NCBI RefSeq assembly: GCF_006658505.1
Contig: NZ_VFUZ01000026.1
Location: 1 to 64,000, forward strand
Direction of reading: 5' to 3'
Length of the DNA: 64,000 bases
Source: Mesorhizobium sp. B2-4-15
GTDB lineage: Bacteria > Pseudomonadota > Alphaproteobacteria > Rhizobiales > Rhizobiaceae
This document shows positions 1 through 8,197 of this stretch, in pieces. Below the pieces are notes generated by a model. The model ran no database searches, was not told where the DNA came from, and saw nothing but the letters and a program-made list of their open reading frames with translations. Made by a program: the position numbers and the translations under genes. How positions within the stretch are numbered: the first letter of the stretch is position 1; every line of letters begins with the position of its first letter.

Positions 1-30
1 TATCGCAGGCATTCGGGGTTGCCCGACTTC

Positions 31-208
31 GTCGCACCAGGGCGTGCAGCCGCGCAGCGGCGTCGCGGAGACCCTGGTATCCATGCCGTTGCGCCAGCCT
101 AGGAATGCGGCGGAGCAGAACTCCGCACAGCTGCGGCGCTCATGTGTCGCGGCATGGATCCCAGGGTCTCCGCGACGCCGCTGCGCGGCTGCTTCGCCCT
201 GGGATGAC
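31..208. repeat. Large imperfect palindrome, intergenic
   Basis: Two arms of about 57 bases (31-88 and 150-208) are near-exact reverse complements, with a loop of about 60 bases that itself contains shorter complementary stretches. The core GCAGCCGCGCAGCGGCGTCG of the left arm recurs inverted near 176-193, and only a few mismatches are visible in the arms. It lies just beyond the stop of the minus-strand DD-peptidase gene, so it could form a long hairpin at the 3' end of that transcript. Size and position resemble the dispersed palindromic intergenic elements of rhizobia, but family membership cannot be shown from one copy. Confidence 0.75.
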
Positions 209-241
209 GAAATCAAGGGCGGCTCCGCTGCCCCTCTCTTG

Positions 242-1135
242 CTACTGCTGCTCGGCGAACATCAGCCTTGCCTTGCTGTCGGCCATCGCGGGCGACAGGC
301 TGCGCTGGATCAGCGCCTCGACATGGTCGTTGCGCTGGCGGGCGCTGTCGGCGCCCATCACCACCACGATCAGCTGGCGGCCATCGGCATTGTAGGAGGT
401 GACGATGTTGAAGCCGGAAGCCCTGATGTAGCCGGTCTTGATGCCGTCTACGCCGCGCACGCGGCCGAGCATGTCGTTGTGGCCGCGCACCAGCCTGCCG
501 CGGAACATGAAATCGCTTTCGGAGAAATAGTGGAAATGCTGGGGAAAGCGCTGACGCAGCGCCATGCCGAGCACCGCCATGTCGCGCGCCGTCGTCATCT
601 GGCCGTCGTCGGGCAGGCCGGATGCGTTGCGGAAGGTGGTGCCGGTCATGCCGAGCGCGCGTGCCTTGGATGTCATCATGGCGGCGAACTGGTCCTCCGA
701 GCCGCCGAGATATTCGCCGACCGCCACCGCCACGTCGTTGGCCGATTTGACGACGATGGCGCGGATCGCGGAATCGACATCGATGGACTCCCCGCGCCGG
801 AAGCGCATCTTGGTGGGCGGCTGCGAGGCGGCGTGGCCGGACACCGGGATCTGCGTTTCCTTGGTGACCCGGCCGGACTCCATCGCCTCGAACAGGAGAT
901 AGAGTGTCATCATCTTGGTCAGCGACGCCGGATAGCGCTGCGCCGTCGCGTTGACCTCGAACAGCTGCTTGCCGGTCCTGGCGTCGACGACGATGGCGGC
1001 ATATTTCTGCGGCGGCGCGGGCACGGCCAGCACCGAGTCCGGCGGGGTCGTGGTCGAGCAGCCGGCAACAAGCAGCAACAGGCCAAGAGCGACGAAAAGT
1101 CTCTGGACAAACGGGAAGGAACGCAAATTGGACAA
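242..1135 (-). CDS. D-alanyl-D-alanine carboxypeptidase, lipoprotein (peptidase S11)
   Basis: A 297-residue penicillin-binding protein of the S11 family, which trims the terminal D-Ala from peptidoglycan stem peptides in the periplasm. All three active-site motifs are present: SLTK (Ser71-Lys74), SAN (131-133) and KTG (233-235). The N terminus has a hydrophobic stretch ending in a lipobox (LVAG-Cys26), so a membrane-anchored lipoprotein is predicted. It is a single-domain form lacking the long C-terminal beta domain of DacA-type enzymes. The start is a TTG; no better in-frame ATG or GTG is close upstream, so the start is uncertain. The gene stands alone and ends against the large palindrome. 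Confidence 0.9.
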   Translation of the reverse strand: MSNLRSFPFVQRLFVALGLLLLVAGCSTTTPPDSVLAVPAPPQKYAAIVVDARTGKQLFEVNATAQRYPASLTKMMTLYLLFEAMESGRVTKETQIPVSGHAASQPPTKMRFRRGESIDVDSAIRAIVVKSANDVAVAVGEYLGGSEDQFAAMMTSKARALGMTGTTFRNASGLPDDGQMTTARDMAVLGMALRQRFPQHFHYFSESDFMFRGRLVRGHNDMLGRVRGVDGIKTGYIRASGFNIVTSYNADGRQLIVVVMGADSARQRNDHVEALIQRSLSPAMADSKARLMFAEQQ

Positions 1136-1338
1136 GGGCAGGTCTGTTCTGGCGATGGCGTTGCTGAGATGAGGCGAAGCTAACGTAACGCGATTGATGC
1201 GTCCATTTGGTTAATGGTGGTTAGCCCCAGGATTGTCCGCCTTCACAAGCACCGCTGATGCAAAATGCCGGTTGCGGCGCTTGCGCAACGGGCGCCGAAA
1301 GGGTTCTGCTTGCGCCTTCAGAATCGGGTGAGCACGCT

Positions 1339-2439
1339 ATGGATACCTGCACGATCAAGGCAAAGGGCGTTTCGGTTTCGCTCGATCTCACCGTCGGCCA
1401 TATCGCCGACATGACCGTCGAGAGCGGCAGCCGCCTGATAAAGCCGCTGCACCGCGCGCCATGGGTCGATGCGGGCGAGACGCTGCCCAAGGACCTGCCG
1501 CAAGGCACGGTTCGGCTGTCCGGCGACTTTCTGTGCGCGCCGTTTTCGCGCAGCGATGTCGAGGAGGCGCCGCTGCATGGCTGGCCGGCCAACAGCGCCT
1601 GGGATGTGGTCGACAACGGCGCGACAGAGGGCGGCTGGCGGGCTGTGTTCCGGCTGCGGCACAGGGTCATGGGCGCCAGCGTCGACAAGACCCTCACGCT
1701 CATCGACGACCATCCCTTCCTTTATCAGGAACATGTGTTTTCCGGCGGTTCCGGCGCGATTTCCGTCGCCCACCATCCAATGACGGTGATGACGGGCGGC
1801 GGCAGGCTGGCCTTCTCGCCCAAGCGCTTTGCCGCGACGCCGGCCGATCCGTTGGAGCCGGACCCCGCGCGCGGCCGCTTCATGCTGGCCTATCCGGCGC
1901 GGTCGGCGGACCTTAGCCATTTTCCCGCCGCTGGCGACGGCACGCTCGACCTGACGCAGTACCGCATGGAGGACCCGCGCGAGGATTTCGTCACCCTTGT
2001 CGAGGCCGACCATGGCGGGCCGGGCTGGACGGCGCTGGCGCGCCGTGCCGAGGAGGACCTTGTGCTGGTGCTGAAGAACCCGGCCGAACTGCCGGTCACC
2101 ATGCTGTGGCTCAGCAATGGCGGGCGCGATTACGCGCCCTGGAGCGGCCGTCATTTGGGCGTGCTCGGCATCGAGGATGGGCGCACGGCCGTCGGCCATG
2201 CCGCCTCGATCGGCGACAACTGGCTGAAGCGCGAAGGTGTGGCGACAGCGTTTACGCTCGGTGAAGGGCGCAGTTTTTCCTTTCGCCACGTCATCGGCGC
2301 TTTGCCCCTGTCAGGCGGCACGCCGCCGCGGGCGATCGCCACGGCCAACGGCCAGATGCGGCTCTCGGCCGGCGACACCCAATGGGACGTCCCCTTCGAC
2401 GGCGATTTCCTGCGCATTGGTCAGCCCGTCCCTGTTTGA
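1339..2439 (+). CDS. Conserved hypothetical protein, possibly mutarotase-like
   Basis: A 366-residue soluble protein without signal peptide or membrane segment. The open frame begins at 1258 but the first 27 codons look unlike a protein, and the ATG at 1339 (MDTCTIKAKG) is the better start although its ribosome binding site is weak. Composition is beta-rich, with short strands, many Gly/Asp turns and scattered Trp and His such as HHPMTV and YAPWSGRHLG, which suggests a galactose-mutarotase-like sandwich, but I see no diagnostic catalytic motif. It precedes a sugar/nucleoside kinase-like gene in the same direction by 95 bases, which weakly supports a role in carbohydrate handling. Function unknown. 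Confidence 0.7.
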   Translation: MDTCTIKAKGVSVSLDLTVGHIADMTVESGSRLIKPLHRAPWVDAGETLPKDLPQGTVRLSGDFLCAPFSRSDVEEAPLHGWPANSAWDVVDNGATEGGWRAVFRLRHRVMGASVDKTLTLIDDHPFLYQEHVFSGGSGAISVAHHPMTVMTGGGRLAFSPKRFAATPADPLEPDPARGRFMLAYPARSADLSHFPAAGDGTLDLTQYRMEDPREDFVTLVEADHGGPGWTALARRAEEDLVLVLKNPAELPVTMLWLSNGGRDYAPWSGRHLGVLGIEDGRTAVGHAASIGDNWLKREGVATAFTLGEGRSFSFRHVIGALPLSGGTPPRAIATANGQMRLSAGDTQWDVPFDGDFLRIGQPVPV

Positions 2440-2534
2440 GCAGGGTTGCGCAACACGGGGTTTGAAATTTCCAGCGACTGCCGCCAAAATGCGGCGGAAA
2501 CATTGTGCCGATCATCCAGGCAAGTGAGGCTCCC

Positions 2535-3146
2535 ATGTCCGAAATCGCCCACCTGGCCGCCACCATCTTCAAGCGCGCCGGCAAGGCAAAGCGCTTCATC
2601 GTCGCCATTGCCGGGCCGCCCGGCGCGGGCAAGTCGACGCTGTCGGCCGGCCTGCATGACCTGCTGCCGGAAGGGGCCGTGGAAGTCGTGCCGATGGATG
2701 GCTTCCACTACGACGACGTCGTGCTCGACCAGCGCGGCCTGCGCGCGCGCAAGGGCGCGCCGGAAACCTTCGATTTCGCCGGCTTCGAAACCTTGCTGAA
2801 ACGCATTCGTGCCGGCGAACCCGACATCGCCATCCCGGTCTTCGACCGCAGCATGGAACTGTCACGTGCCGCGGCGGCGATCATCGGCACCGAGACCAAA
2901 TTCATCCTGGTCGAAGGCAATTATCTGCTGCTCGATGAGGAGCCGTGGTCGCGGCTGGCGCCGCTGTTCGATTACTCGATCTTCGTCGAGGTGCCGCGCA
3001 ACGAACTCGAACGCCGCTTGATGGAGCGCTGGCATGGCCATGGGCGTTCCGACGAGGATGCGCGCGCCTGGATCGCCTCCAACGACATGCCCAACATCGA
3101 ACGGGTGCTGGCACGGCGCCGGGCCGCCGATCTGGTCATTGGTTAA
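2535..3146 (+). CDS. P-loop kinase, uridine kinase/phosphoribulokinase superfamily
   Basis: A 203-residue nucleoside/nucleotide-kinase-type protein. The P-loop GPPGAGKS is at residues 27-34, followed by VPMDGFHYDD, the acidic substrate motif typical of the uridine kinase / pantothenate kinase group. The segment FILVEGNYLLLDE matches the family's VEG(N/I)Y strand. Rhizobial members include FrcK beside the fructose ABC transporter, so a small phosphorylatable metabolite, perhaps a sugar or nucleoside, is the likely substrate, but this cannot be read from sequence. The start at 2535 (MSEIAH) has GTGAGG upstream; a start at 2505 would add ten poorly conserved-looking residues. Confidence 0.85.
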   Translation: MSEIAHLAATIFKRAGKAKRFIVAIAGPPGAGKSTLSAGLHDLLPEGAVEVVPMDGFHYDDVVLDQRGLRARKGAPETFDFAGFETLLKRIRAGEPDIAIPVFDRSMELSRAAAAIIGTETKFILVEGNYLLLDEEPWSRLAPLFDYSIFVEVPRNELERRLMERWHGHGRSDEDARAWIASNDMPNIERVLARRRAADLVIG

Positions 3147-3174
3147 CCCGCTTAATTTTCGATACTTTTTGACG

Positions 3175-3199
3175 GGAACCTTAAGACTTTCTCGCCGTT
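3175..3199 (+). promoter_or_regulatory. EcfG-type general stress promoter
   Basis: GGAAC at 3175-3179 is followed after exactly 16 bases by CGTT at 3196-3199. GGAAC-N16/17-CGTT is the known consensus for EcfG sigma factors, which run the general stress response of alphaproteobacteria. It sits about 40 bases ahead of the start codon at 3240, a sensible distance. Confidence 0.65.
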
Positions 3200-3239
3200 A
3201 TGGCCGAGAACCCGATTGTCAGGCGTAAGGGATTTTCCA

Positions 3240-3557
3240 ATGGCAACCAAGGCAAGAAAACCCGCAGCCGCCAAGACCAGGACCGCGAAGGCCAGCCAAG
3301 CGAAGGCTGGCGCTGGTCCGGCGATTGCCGAGCGCTCGAAAGACGCCAAGGCCGCTTTCGGCAAGGCCGCGCCGAGAAAGGTCGTGCCGACCGCCGCGAA
3401 GACAGCCAGCCCGCGTAAACCGGCGCCCTCCAACGCCGGTGGCGCCCGGACCGTGGCAAGTGTGGCGGCTGGCGCGGTTATCGCGACCGCGCGCGGTGCC
3501 GCCTCGCTCGCGGCTTCCGTGATCGGCAAAAGACGCCCGAAAGCCAAGGCGAAGTAG
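3240..3557 (+). CDS. Lys/Ala-rich basic protein, histone H1-like composition
   Basis: A 105-residue, strongly basic protein made almost entirely of Ala, Lys, Arg, Pro, Ser and Thr, with repeated KAxKA/AAKT-type runs. Between residues about 72 and 98 lies an Ala/Gly/Val-rich helix-like stretch, and the protein ends in KRRPKAKAK. Such composition is typical of bacterial histone-H1-like or nucleoid-binding tails, so DNA binding is a reasonable guess but unproven. The ATG at 3240 follows AAGGGATTTTCC. The EcfG-type promoter directly upstream suggests induction in stationary phase or stress. No family could be assigned with confidence. Confidence 0.65.
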   Translation: MATKARKPAAAKTRTAKASQAKAGAGPAIAERSKDAKAAFGKAAPRKVVPTAAKTASPRKPAPSNAGGARTVASVAAGAVIATARGAASLAASVIGKRRPKAKAK

Positions 3558-3612
3558 CCGTCCTGCACCAGCCGGCTAAACCGCCGCTGGCGACGCTGAT
3601 GCGAGAAGGCTG

Positions 3613-4317
3613 CTAGCCCTTGGACGGAATGATCAGGCCCTTCCGCACCGCCGGCCGAGCCAGGCCGCGCTCCAGCCATGCCGCCACATTGGCGAAATCA
3701 TCGAAACCGACGAGGTCGCGCGCTTCATAGAAGCCGATCAGGTTGCGCACCCAGCCGAGCAGCGAGATGTCGGCGATGGTGTAGTCGTTGCCCATGATCC
3801 ATTTTCGGCCCTTCAACCTGCCATCCAGCACGCCGATCAACCGCCGCGACTCATCGCGATAGCGCTCCAGCGGGCGCTTGTCGGCGATCTCGCGGCCGGC
3901 GAATTTGTGGAAGAAACCGACCTGGCCGAAGATCGGACCGATTGAGGCCATCTGGAAGAACACCCACTGGATCGTCTCGTAGCGCCGGGCTGCGTCCGCC
4001 GGGACGAGCAGGCCGGTCTTGTCGGCGAGGTAGAGCAGGATGGCGCCGGATTCGAACAGGCCGATCGGTTTGCCGTCCGGGCCGTTGGGATCGATGATCG
4101 CCGGTATCTTGCCGTTGGGATTGAGCGACAGGAACTCCGGCGTCCAGCTTTCATCCTTGCTGATGTTGATCAGGTGCGGCTCATAGGGCAGGCCGAGCTC
4201 TTCCAGGGCGATCGATATCTTCACTCCGTTCGGCGTCGTTGCCGAATAGAGCTGGATCTGGTCCGGATGTTTGGCCGGCCAACGGGTGGTGATCGGAAAG
4301 GCGGACAAATCGGCCAT
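3613..4317 (-). CDS. Glutathione S-transferase, Nu-class / YfcG-like
   Basis: A 234-residue soluble glutathione transferase with an N-terminal thioredoxin-like domain (about 20-105) and an all-helical C-terminal domain. LYSATTPNGVKISIALEEL and the glutathione-binding LFESGAILLYLADKTG closely follow the pattern of E. coli YfcG and yeast Ure2p, in which a Thr/Asn pair rather than Tyr or Cys contacts glutathione; such enzymes act as disulfide-bond reductases. NPNGKIPAIID carries the cis-Pro. The start is fixed by GCAGGAG seven bases upstream of the ATG; a longer open frame upstream is overlapping noise. Not obviously in an operon. Confidence 0.92.
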   Translation of the reverse strand: MADLSAFPITTRWPAKHPDQIQLYSATTPNGVKISIALEELGLPYEPHLINISKDESWTPEFLSLNPNGKIPAIIDPNGPDGKPIGLFESGAILLYLADKTGLLVPADAARRYETIQWVFFQMASIGPIFGQVGFFHKFAGREIADKRPLERYRDESRRLIGVLDGRLKGRKWIMGNDYTIADISLLGWVRNLIGFYEARDLVGFDDFANVAAWLERGLARPAVRKGLIIPSKG

Positions 4318-4475
4318 CGGGAACTCCTGCGGGGGATTTGCGCCAAGGGCGCGGTGTGGCGGGACAGGCCAAGAGTTATGCGCGCGACCCGGCATGATCA
4401 ACATGCGGCGACAGTTTCGCCGCGCAGGGACAGTCCACTCAATCGGACCGCCCGAGACAGATGGTGGCCCCGGGA

Positions 4476-5684
4476 TCAGATGGCCTTGAACGCCAGCACC
4501 GCGTTGGTGCCGCCGAAGGCAAAGCCGTTGCTGATCGCGGCGCGCACCTTGCGCTCGCGCGCGACATTGGGCGTCACGTCGAGATCGCAATCGGGATCGG
4601 GCTCCCGGTAATTCGCGGTCGGCGGCACGACGCCCTCGCGGATCGCCATGACGCAGGCGATCATCTCCAGTCCGCCCGATGCGCCCAGGCAATGCGCATG
4701 CATCGATTTGGTCGAGGAAACGGACAGTGAGCGCGCATGCTCGCCAAAGACGCGCTTGATCGCGTTGGTCTCGATCTGATCGTTGGCCTTGGTGCCGGTG
4801 CCGTGGGCGTTGAGATAATCGATGTCTTCGGGATTGAGCCCGGCATCGGCGAGGCAGAAGCGCATTGCCGCCTCCGGTCCTTCGACGGTCGGAGCGACGA
4901 TGTCGGAGGCGTCGGCCGAGAGGCCGGCACCGGCGATTTCGGCGAGGATGGTGGCGCCACGCGCCATGGCATGATCGTAGCTTTCAAGAACCGCCATGCC
5001 GGCGCCTTCGCCCAGCACCAGTCCCTGGCGATCGGCCGAGAACGGCCGGCACGTGTCGGGCGACAGCACGCGCAACGCCTCCCAACCCTTGAGCACGCCC
5101 CAGACCAGCGGCGCTTCGGTGCCGCCGGCGACCATGACATCGGCGCGGCCGAGCCTGATCTGATCGACCGCCGAGGCGATGGCGTGGTTGGCCGAAGAGC
5201 AGGCCGAGGTGACGCCGAACACCGGCCCGCGCAGGCCAAGATGCATGCTGACCTGGCCGGCGGCAGCGCCAGGCATGACCCTGGGCACGGTGAAAATGCC
5301 GGCGCGGTTCTTGCCCTCGATCAGGATCGCCCGGTAGTTCTCCTCGATCGTCTCGAACCCGCAGACGCCGATGCCGATGACCGTGCCCATCCGGTAAGTG
5401 TTGTCCGCATGCGGGACCAGGCCGGACTGCTGCATGGCTTCCTTCGCCGCGATCACAGCCAGCAGGCTGAAGCGGTCCATCGACACCAGTTGCCTGCGCT
5501 CGATGCCGTGATCGGGCAGCGCCTTGATCTCGCAGCCGGTCTTGACCTTCAGGTCGTGCAGGAAAGGATTATCGATCGGGCCTATCGCCGAACGGCCGGC
5601 CCGCATCTCGGCCCAGATTGCCTGTGCATCGGCGCCTAGTCCGCACAGCCCACCAATGCCGGTAATGACGACGCGCTTCAGCAT
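4476..5684 (-). CDS. Beta-ketoacyl-ACP synthase, NodE/FabF-like
   Basis: A 402-residue thiolase-fold condensing enzyme of the KAS II family, extending acyl chains on an acyl carrier protein. The catalytic triad is intact: Cys162 in TSACSSA, His294 in NAHGTGTKAND, and His331 in KSMHAHCLGASGG with Lys326. C-terminal GFAFGGTNA is the usual closing motif. The start codon lies 4 bases after the stop of the acyl carrier protein gene, so the two are translated together. The partner is strikingly NodF-like, and this enzyme is accordingly NodE-like rather than housekeeping FabF. No nod box is visible and no other nod genes are near, so the product (an unusual or very long fatty acid?) is unknown. Confidence 0.88.
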   Translation of the reverse strand: MLKRVVITGIGGLCGLGADAQAIWAEMRAGRSAIGPIDNPFLHDLKVKTGCEIKALPDHGIERRQLVSMDRFSLLAVIAAKEAMQQSGLVPHADNTYRMGTVIGIGVCGFETIEENYRAILIEGKNRAGIFTVPRVMPGAAAGQVSMHLGLRGPVFGVTSACSSANHAIASAVDQIRLGRADVMVAGGTEAPLVWGVLKGWEALRVLSPDTCRPFSADRQGLVLGEGAGMAVLESYDHAMARGATILAEIAGAGLSADASDIVAPTVEGPEAAMRFCLADAGLNPEDIDYLNAHGTGTKANDQIETNAIKRVFGEHARSLSVSSTKSMHAHCLGASGGLEMIACVMAIREGVVPPTANYREPDPDCDLDVTPNVARERKVRAAISNGFAFGGTNAVLAFKAI

Positions 5685-5688
5685 TCGG

Positions 5689-5943
5689 TCAGGCTTTTTT
5701 CGCGATCAGCGCGCGAACGGCCTCGACCATGTCGCCAACATTCTTGAGATTGCTCCAGGCATCGACGGTGTTCATCTCGATCTCGATGCCATACTGCTCC
5801 TCGAGATCGAAGATAATCTCCGTCAGCTCCAGCGAATGGATGCCGAGCGCCGTCAATTCGGTGCTGGTGGTGATTTCTTCACCGCCCGGCTCGGCATGGG
5901 CCTTGATCTTCTCGATGATTTCCGTTGCCAGCTGGTCAGCCAT
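5689..5943 (-). CDS. NodF-like acyl carrier protein
   Basis: An 84-residue acidic acyl carrier protein that would carry the growing acyl chain for the adjacent ketosynthase. The C-terminal half, with GIEIEMNTVDAWSNLKNVGD, is very close to what is known of rhizobial NodF, including the EMNT.DAWSNL stretch. The phosphopantetheine serine is Ser37, but the usual DSL motif reads HSL (codons CAT TCG CTG), an unusual replacement. The start at 5943 is preceded by GGGGAAGAAACCG, and the longer upstream open frame is not protein-like. It is first in a two-gene operon with the ketosynthase, divergent from ureD. Confidence 0.88.
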   Translation of the reverse strand: MADQLATEIIEKIKAHAEPGGEEITTSTELTALGIHSLELTEIIFDLEEQYGIEIEMNTVDAWSNLKNVGDMVEAVRALIAKKA

Positions 5944-6145
5944 TCGGTTTCTTCCCCACTTTGTCGTTTCCCGACGCCAACTGAACAGCGCCTTGTTGTC
6001 CTCGATATCAGGCCGCGACCGTCGCCTTACACCCCCGCCAAGCATCGCGTGACCGCACCAAGGTGGCTCCCTCTATAGAAACGGAAACGCCATCAAGCAA
6101 CAAGCTATATATCGACAAAACCGCCGCAGTGCTTAACCTGACGGC

Positions 6146-6988
6146 GTGGACACCATCGAATATACGAGGTTTTCGGCCCCTCGCGCCCAGCGCGCCGCGG
6201 GCCTGGCACAGCTGGGCTGCGCCAGCGCAGGCGGCCGCACGCGGCTGCGGCGCCTCTATCAGGACGGCTCCGCCAAGATCAGGCTGCCGGCCGTTTCGGT
6301 CGAGCCGCTGGAAGCGGTCCTGATCAACACCGCCGGCGGACTGACCGGCGGCGATCGCCTCGAATGGGATGTGGATGTCGGCGCGGATGCCAGCGCCACG
6401 ATAACGACCCAGGCCTGCGAGAAGGTCTATCGCGCCGCATCCGACCATGCCGAAGTGCGGGTCAAGCTGACCGTCGGCGAAAACGGCCGCATCGCCTGGC
6501 TGCCGCAGGAAACCATCGTTTTCGACCAGGCGGCCTTCGCCCGCACGCTCGATGTCGAACTTGCCGCCGGAGCCGAGGCGCTGGTGCTGGAAGCGACAGT
6601 CTTCGGCCGGCTGGCGATGGGCGAACGCGCCACGCTGGGCACTTTCCGGGACCGCTGGCGAGTTCGCCAGAACGGTTTTCTCATCCATGCCGAGGATTTC
6701 CGCATCGGGCCTGACATCGCAGCAAGCATGGCCCGTCCGGCAGTCGCCGGAGGCGCAATCGCCATGGCCACGCTGTTGATGGTGTCGGTGCAGGCCGAGG
6801 ATTTGCTCGATCCGGTGCGCGAAATCATCGGCGACCGGGGCGGTGCGAGCGCCTGGAGCGTGAAGAGATCTGGCAAGCTTCTTGCGAGGCTCTACGCCGA
6901 GGACGGCTACCAGCTGCGCCAGCGGCTGGTTCCGCTCGTCGGATTGCTCAATGGAAGGGCGGGGCTGCCCAAATTATGGTCACTGTGA
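6146..6988 (+). CDS. ureD: Urease accessory protein UreD
   Basis: A 280-residue UreD (UreH) protein, the scaffold that binds apo-urease and recruits UreF and UreG for nickel insertion. Family features are the early RLYQDG, the strand LINTAGGLTGGDRL and TTQACEKVYRA, all in the usual places. It starts with GTG at 6146; no good ribosome binding site is seen, and the promoter probably lies in the AT-richer 6050-6140 interval shared with the divergent acyl carrier protein gene (TATATA near 6109). It is the first gene of the urease cluster, 13 bases ahead of ureA. Confidence 0.95.
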   Translation: MDTIEYTRFSAPRAQRAAGLAQLGCASAGGRTRLRRLYQDGSAKIRLPAVSVEPLEAVLINTAGGLTGGDRLEWDVDVGADASATITTQACEKVYRAASDHAEVRVKLTVGENGRIAWLPQETIVFDQAAFARTLDVELAAGAEALVLEATVFGRLAMGERATLGTFRDRWRVRQNGFLIHAEDFRIGPDIAASMARPAVAGGAIAMATLLMVSVQAEDLLDPVREIIGDRGGASAWSVKRSGKLLARLYAEDGYQLRQRLVPLVGLLNGRAGLPKLWSL

Positions 6989-7001
6989 TTCAGGAAACCG
7001 C

Positions 7002-7304
7002 ATGAACCTGACGCCGCGAGAGAAGGACAAGCTGCTGATCGCCATGGCGGCGATCGTGGCACGCAAGCGGCTGGAGCGCGGCGTCAAGCTCAACCATCCG
7101 GAAGCGATTGCGCTGATTACCGATTTCGTCGTCGAGGGCGCCCGCGACGGCCGCCCGGTCGCCGAACTGATGGAGGCTGGCGCCCATGTCGTCAGCCGCG
7201 CACAGGTGATGGAAGGAATCGCCGAGATGATCCATGACGTGCAGGTGGAGGCGACCTTCCCCGACGGCACCAAGCTGGTGACCGTGCACCAACCCATCCG
7301 GTGA
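7002..7304 (+). CDS. ureA: Urease subunit gamma
   Basis: A complete 100-residue gamma subunit, the smallest structural subunit of the (alpha-beta-gamma)3 urease that hydrolyses urea to ammonia and carbamate. MNLTPREKDKLLI at the start and ARDGRPVAELMEAG, VEATFPDGTKLVTVHQPI at the end are textbook UreA. The ATG follows CAGGAAACC. It is separate from ureB, as usual in bacteria, but two passenger genes lie between them. Confidence 0.97.
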   Translation: MNLTPREKDKLLIAMAAIVARKRLERGVKLNHPEAIALITDFVVEGARDGRPVAELMEAGAHVVSRAQVMEGIAEMIHDVQVEATFPDGTKLVTVHQPIR

Positions 7305-7313
7305 GGAGAGAAA

Positions 7314-7568
7314 ATGCTTGAACTGCGCCCGAACTGCGAATGCTGCGACAAGGACCTGCCGCCCGAGGCGGCGGATGCGTTGATCTGCACCTTCGAATGC
7401 ACCTTCTGCGCCGATTGTGTGGAACATGTGCTGGATGGCGTCTGCCCGAACTGCGGCGGCAATTTTTCGGCCCGACCGATCCGACCCGCCGCGATGCTGA
7501 AGAAATATCCGGCTTCGACCAAGCGCGTCCTCAAGGCCGAAGGCTGCGGCCCCCGCAAGGCCGCATGA
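7314..7568 (+). CDS. DUF1272 small cysteine-rich protein
   Basis: An 84-residue protein with eight cysteines arranged as CECC, then CTFECTFCADC and CPNC, a pattern of the DUF1272 family and most likely one or two zinc sites. LELRPNCECCDKDLPP at the start is the family signature. The function of DUF1272 is unknown. It begins 9 bases after ureA with GAGGAGAG ahead of the ATG, so it is co-transcribed with urease genes. A metal link with nickel delivery is only a guess from position. Confidence 0.85.
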   Translation: MLELRPNCECCDKDLPPEAADALICTFECTFCADCVEHVLDGVCPNCGGNFSARPIRPAAMLKKYPASTKRVLKAEGCGPRKAA

Positions 7569-7603
7569 CCACCGCGACACCGTAAAAACGAAAGGCAAGT
7601 GGA

Positions 7604-8191
7604 ATGATGTCAGCCAAACGCCTCTGCCTCTCTGCGATCCTGTTGATGGCCGCCGTCATGCCGGCCGATGCCCATGTCGGTGTCGGCACCACCTCCTCCT
7701 TCACGGCCGGCTTCATGCATCCGCTTTCCGGCCTCGACCACATGACCGCCATGATCGCGGTCGGGCTGTGGGCGGCACTCAAGGGCGGCCGAGCGATCTG
7801 GGCCTGGCCGCTCGCCTTCGTCGGCGTCATGCTGGGCGGCGCGGCCCTTGGCATGGCCCATGTGCCGGTGCCGTTCGTGGAACCGGGCATACTGGCCTCC
7901 GTCGTGGCGCTCGGCCTGCTGCTGGCGTTGGCGGTCGACCTGCCCGTTTCGGCCGGTGTCGCCATTATTGGCCTGTTCGCGGTGTTTCACGGACATGCCC
8001 ACGGCACCGAAGTGCCGGAAAATGCCGGCGGGCTCGAGTACATGGCCGGCTTTGCCATCGCCACGGTGCTGCTGCATGCCATCGGCATCGCCGCCGGCCT
8101 GAGCCTTGGCCAGAGGTTGCCTGGCCTGGCTCGCGTTGCGGGCGCGGCCTGCGCGGCGATCGGCGCCGGCCTCGCCTTCGGCATGGTGTGA
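7604..8191 (+). CDS. HupE/UreJ-family nickel permease-like protein
   Basis: A 195-residue inner-membrane protein: a signal peptide (to about residue 23, ending in ADA) leads to HVG, followed by six hydrophobic segments. The family signature HPLSGLDHMTAMIAVGLWA (first helix, His-Pro and Asp-His) and FHGHAHGTE (His-rich) are present. HupE and UreJ proteins are secondary nickel transporters associated with hydrogenase or urease clusters, so supplying nickel to urease is the likely role. It lies 35 bases after the DUF1272 gene and 6 bases before ureB. The start could be at 7604 or 7607, two adjacent ATGs. Confidence 0.92.
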   Translation: MMSAKRLCLSAILLMAAVMPADAHVGVGTTSSFTAGFMHPLSGLDHMTAMIAVGLWAALKGGRAIWAWPLAFVGVMLGGAALGMAHVPVPFVEPGILASVVALGLLLALAVDLPVSAGVAIIGLFAVFHGHAHGTEVPENAGGLEYMAGFAIATVLLHAIGIAAGLSLGQRLPGLARVAGAACAAIGAGLAFGMV

Positions 8192-8197
8192 TTTCAG

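Noticed and set aside
5944..6145. nod box ahead of the NodFE-like genes
   Set aside because: No repeated ATC-N9-GAT pattern is visible in this interval.
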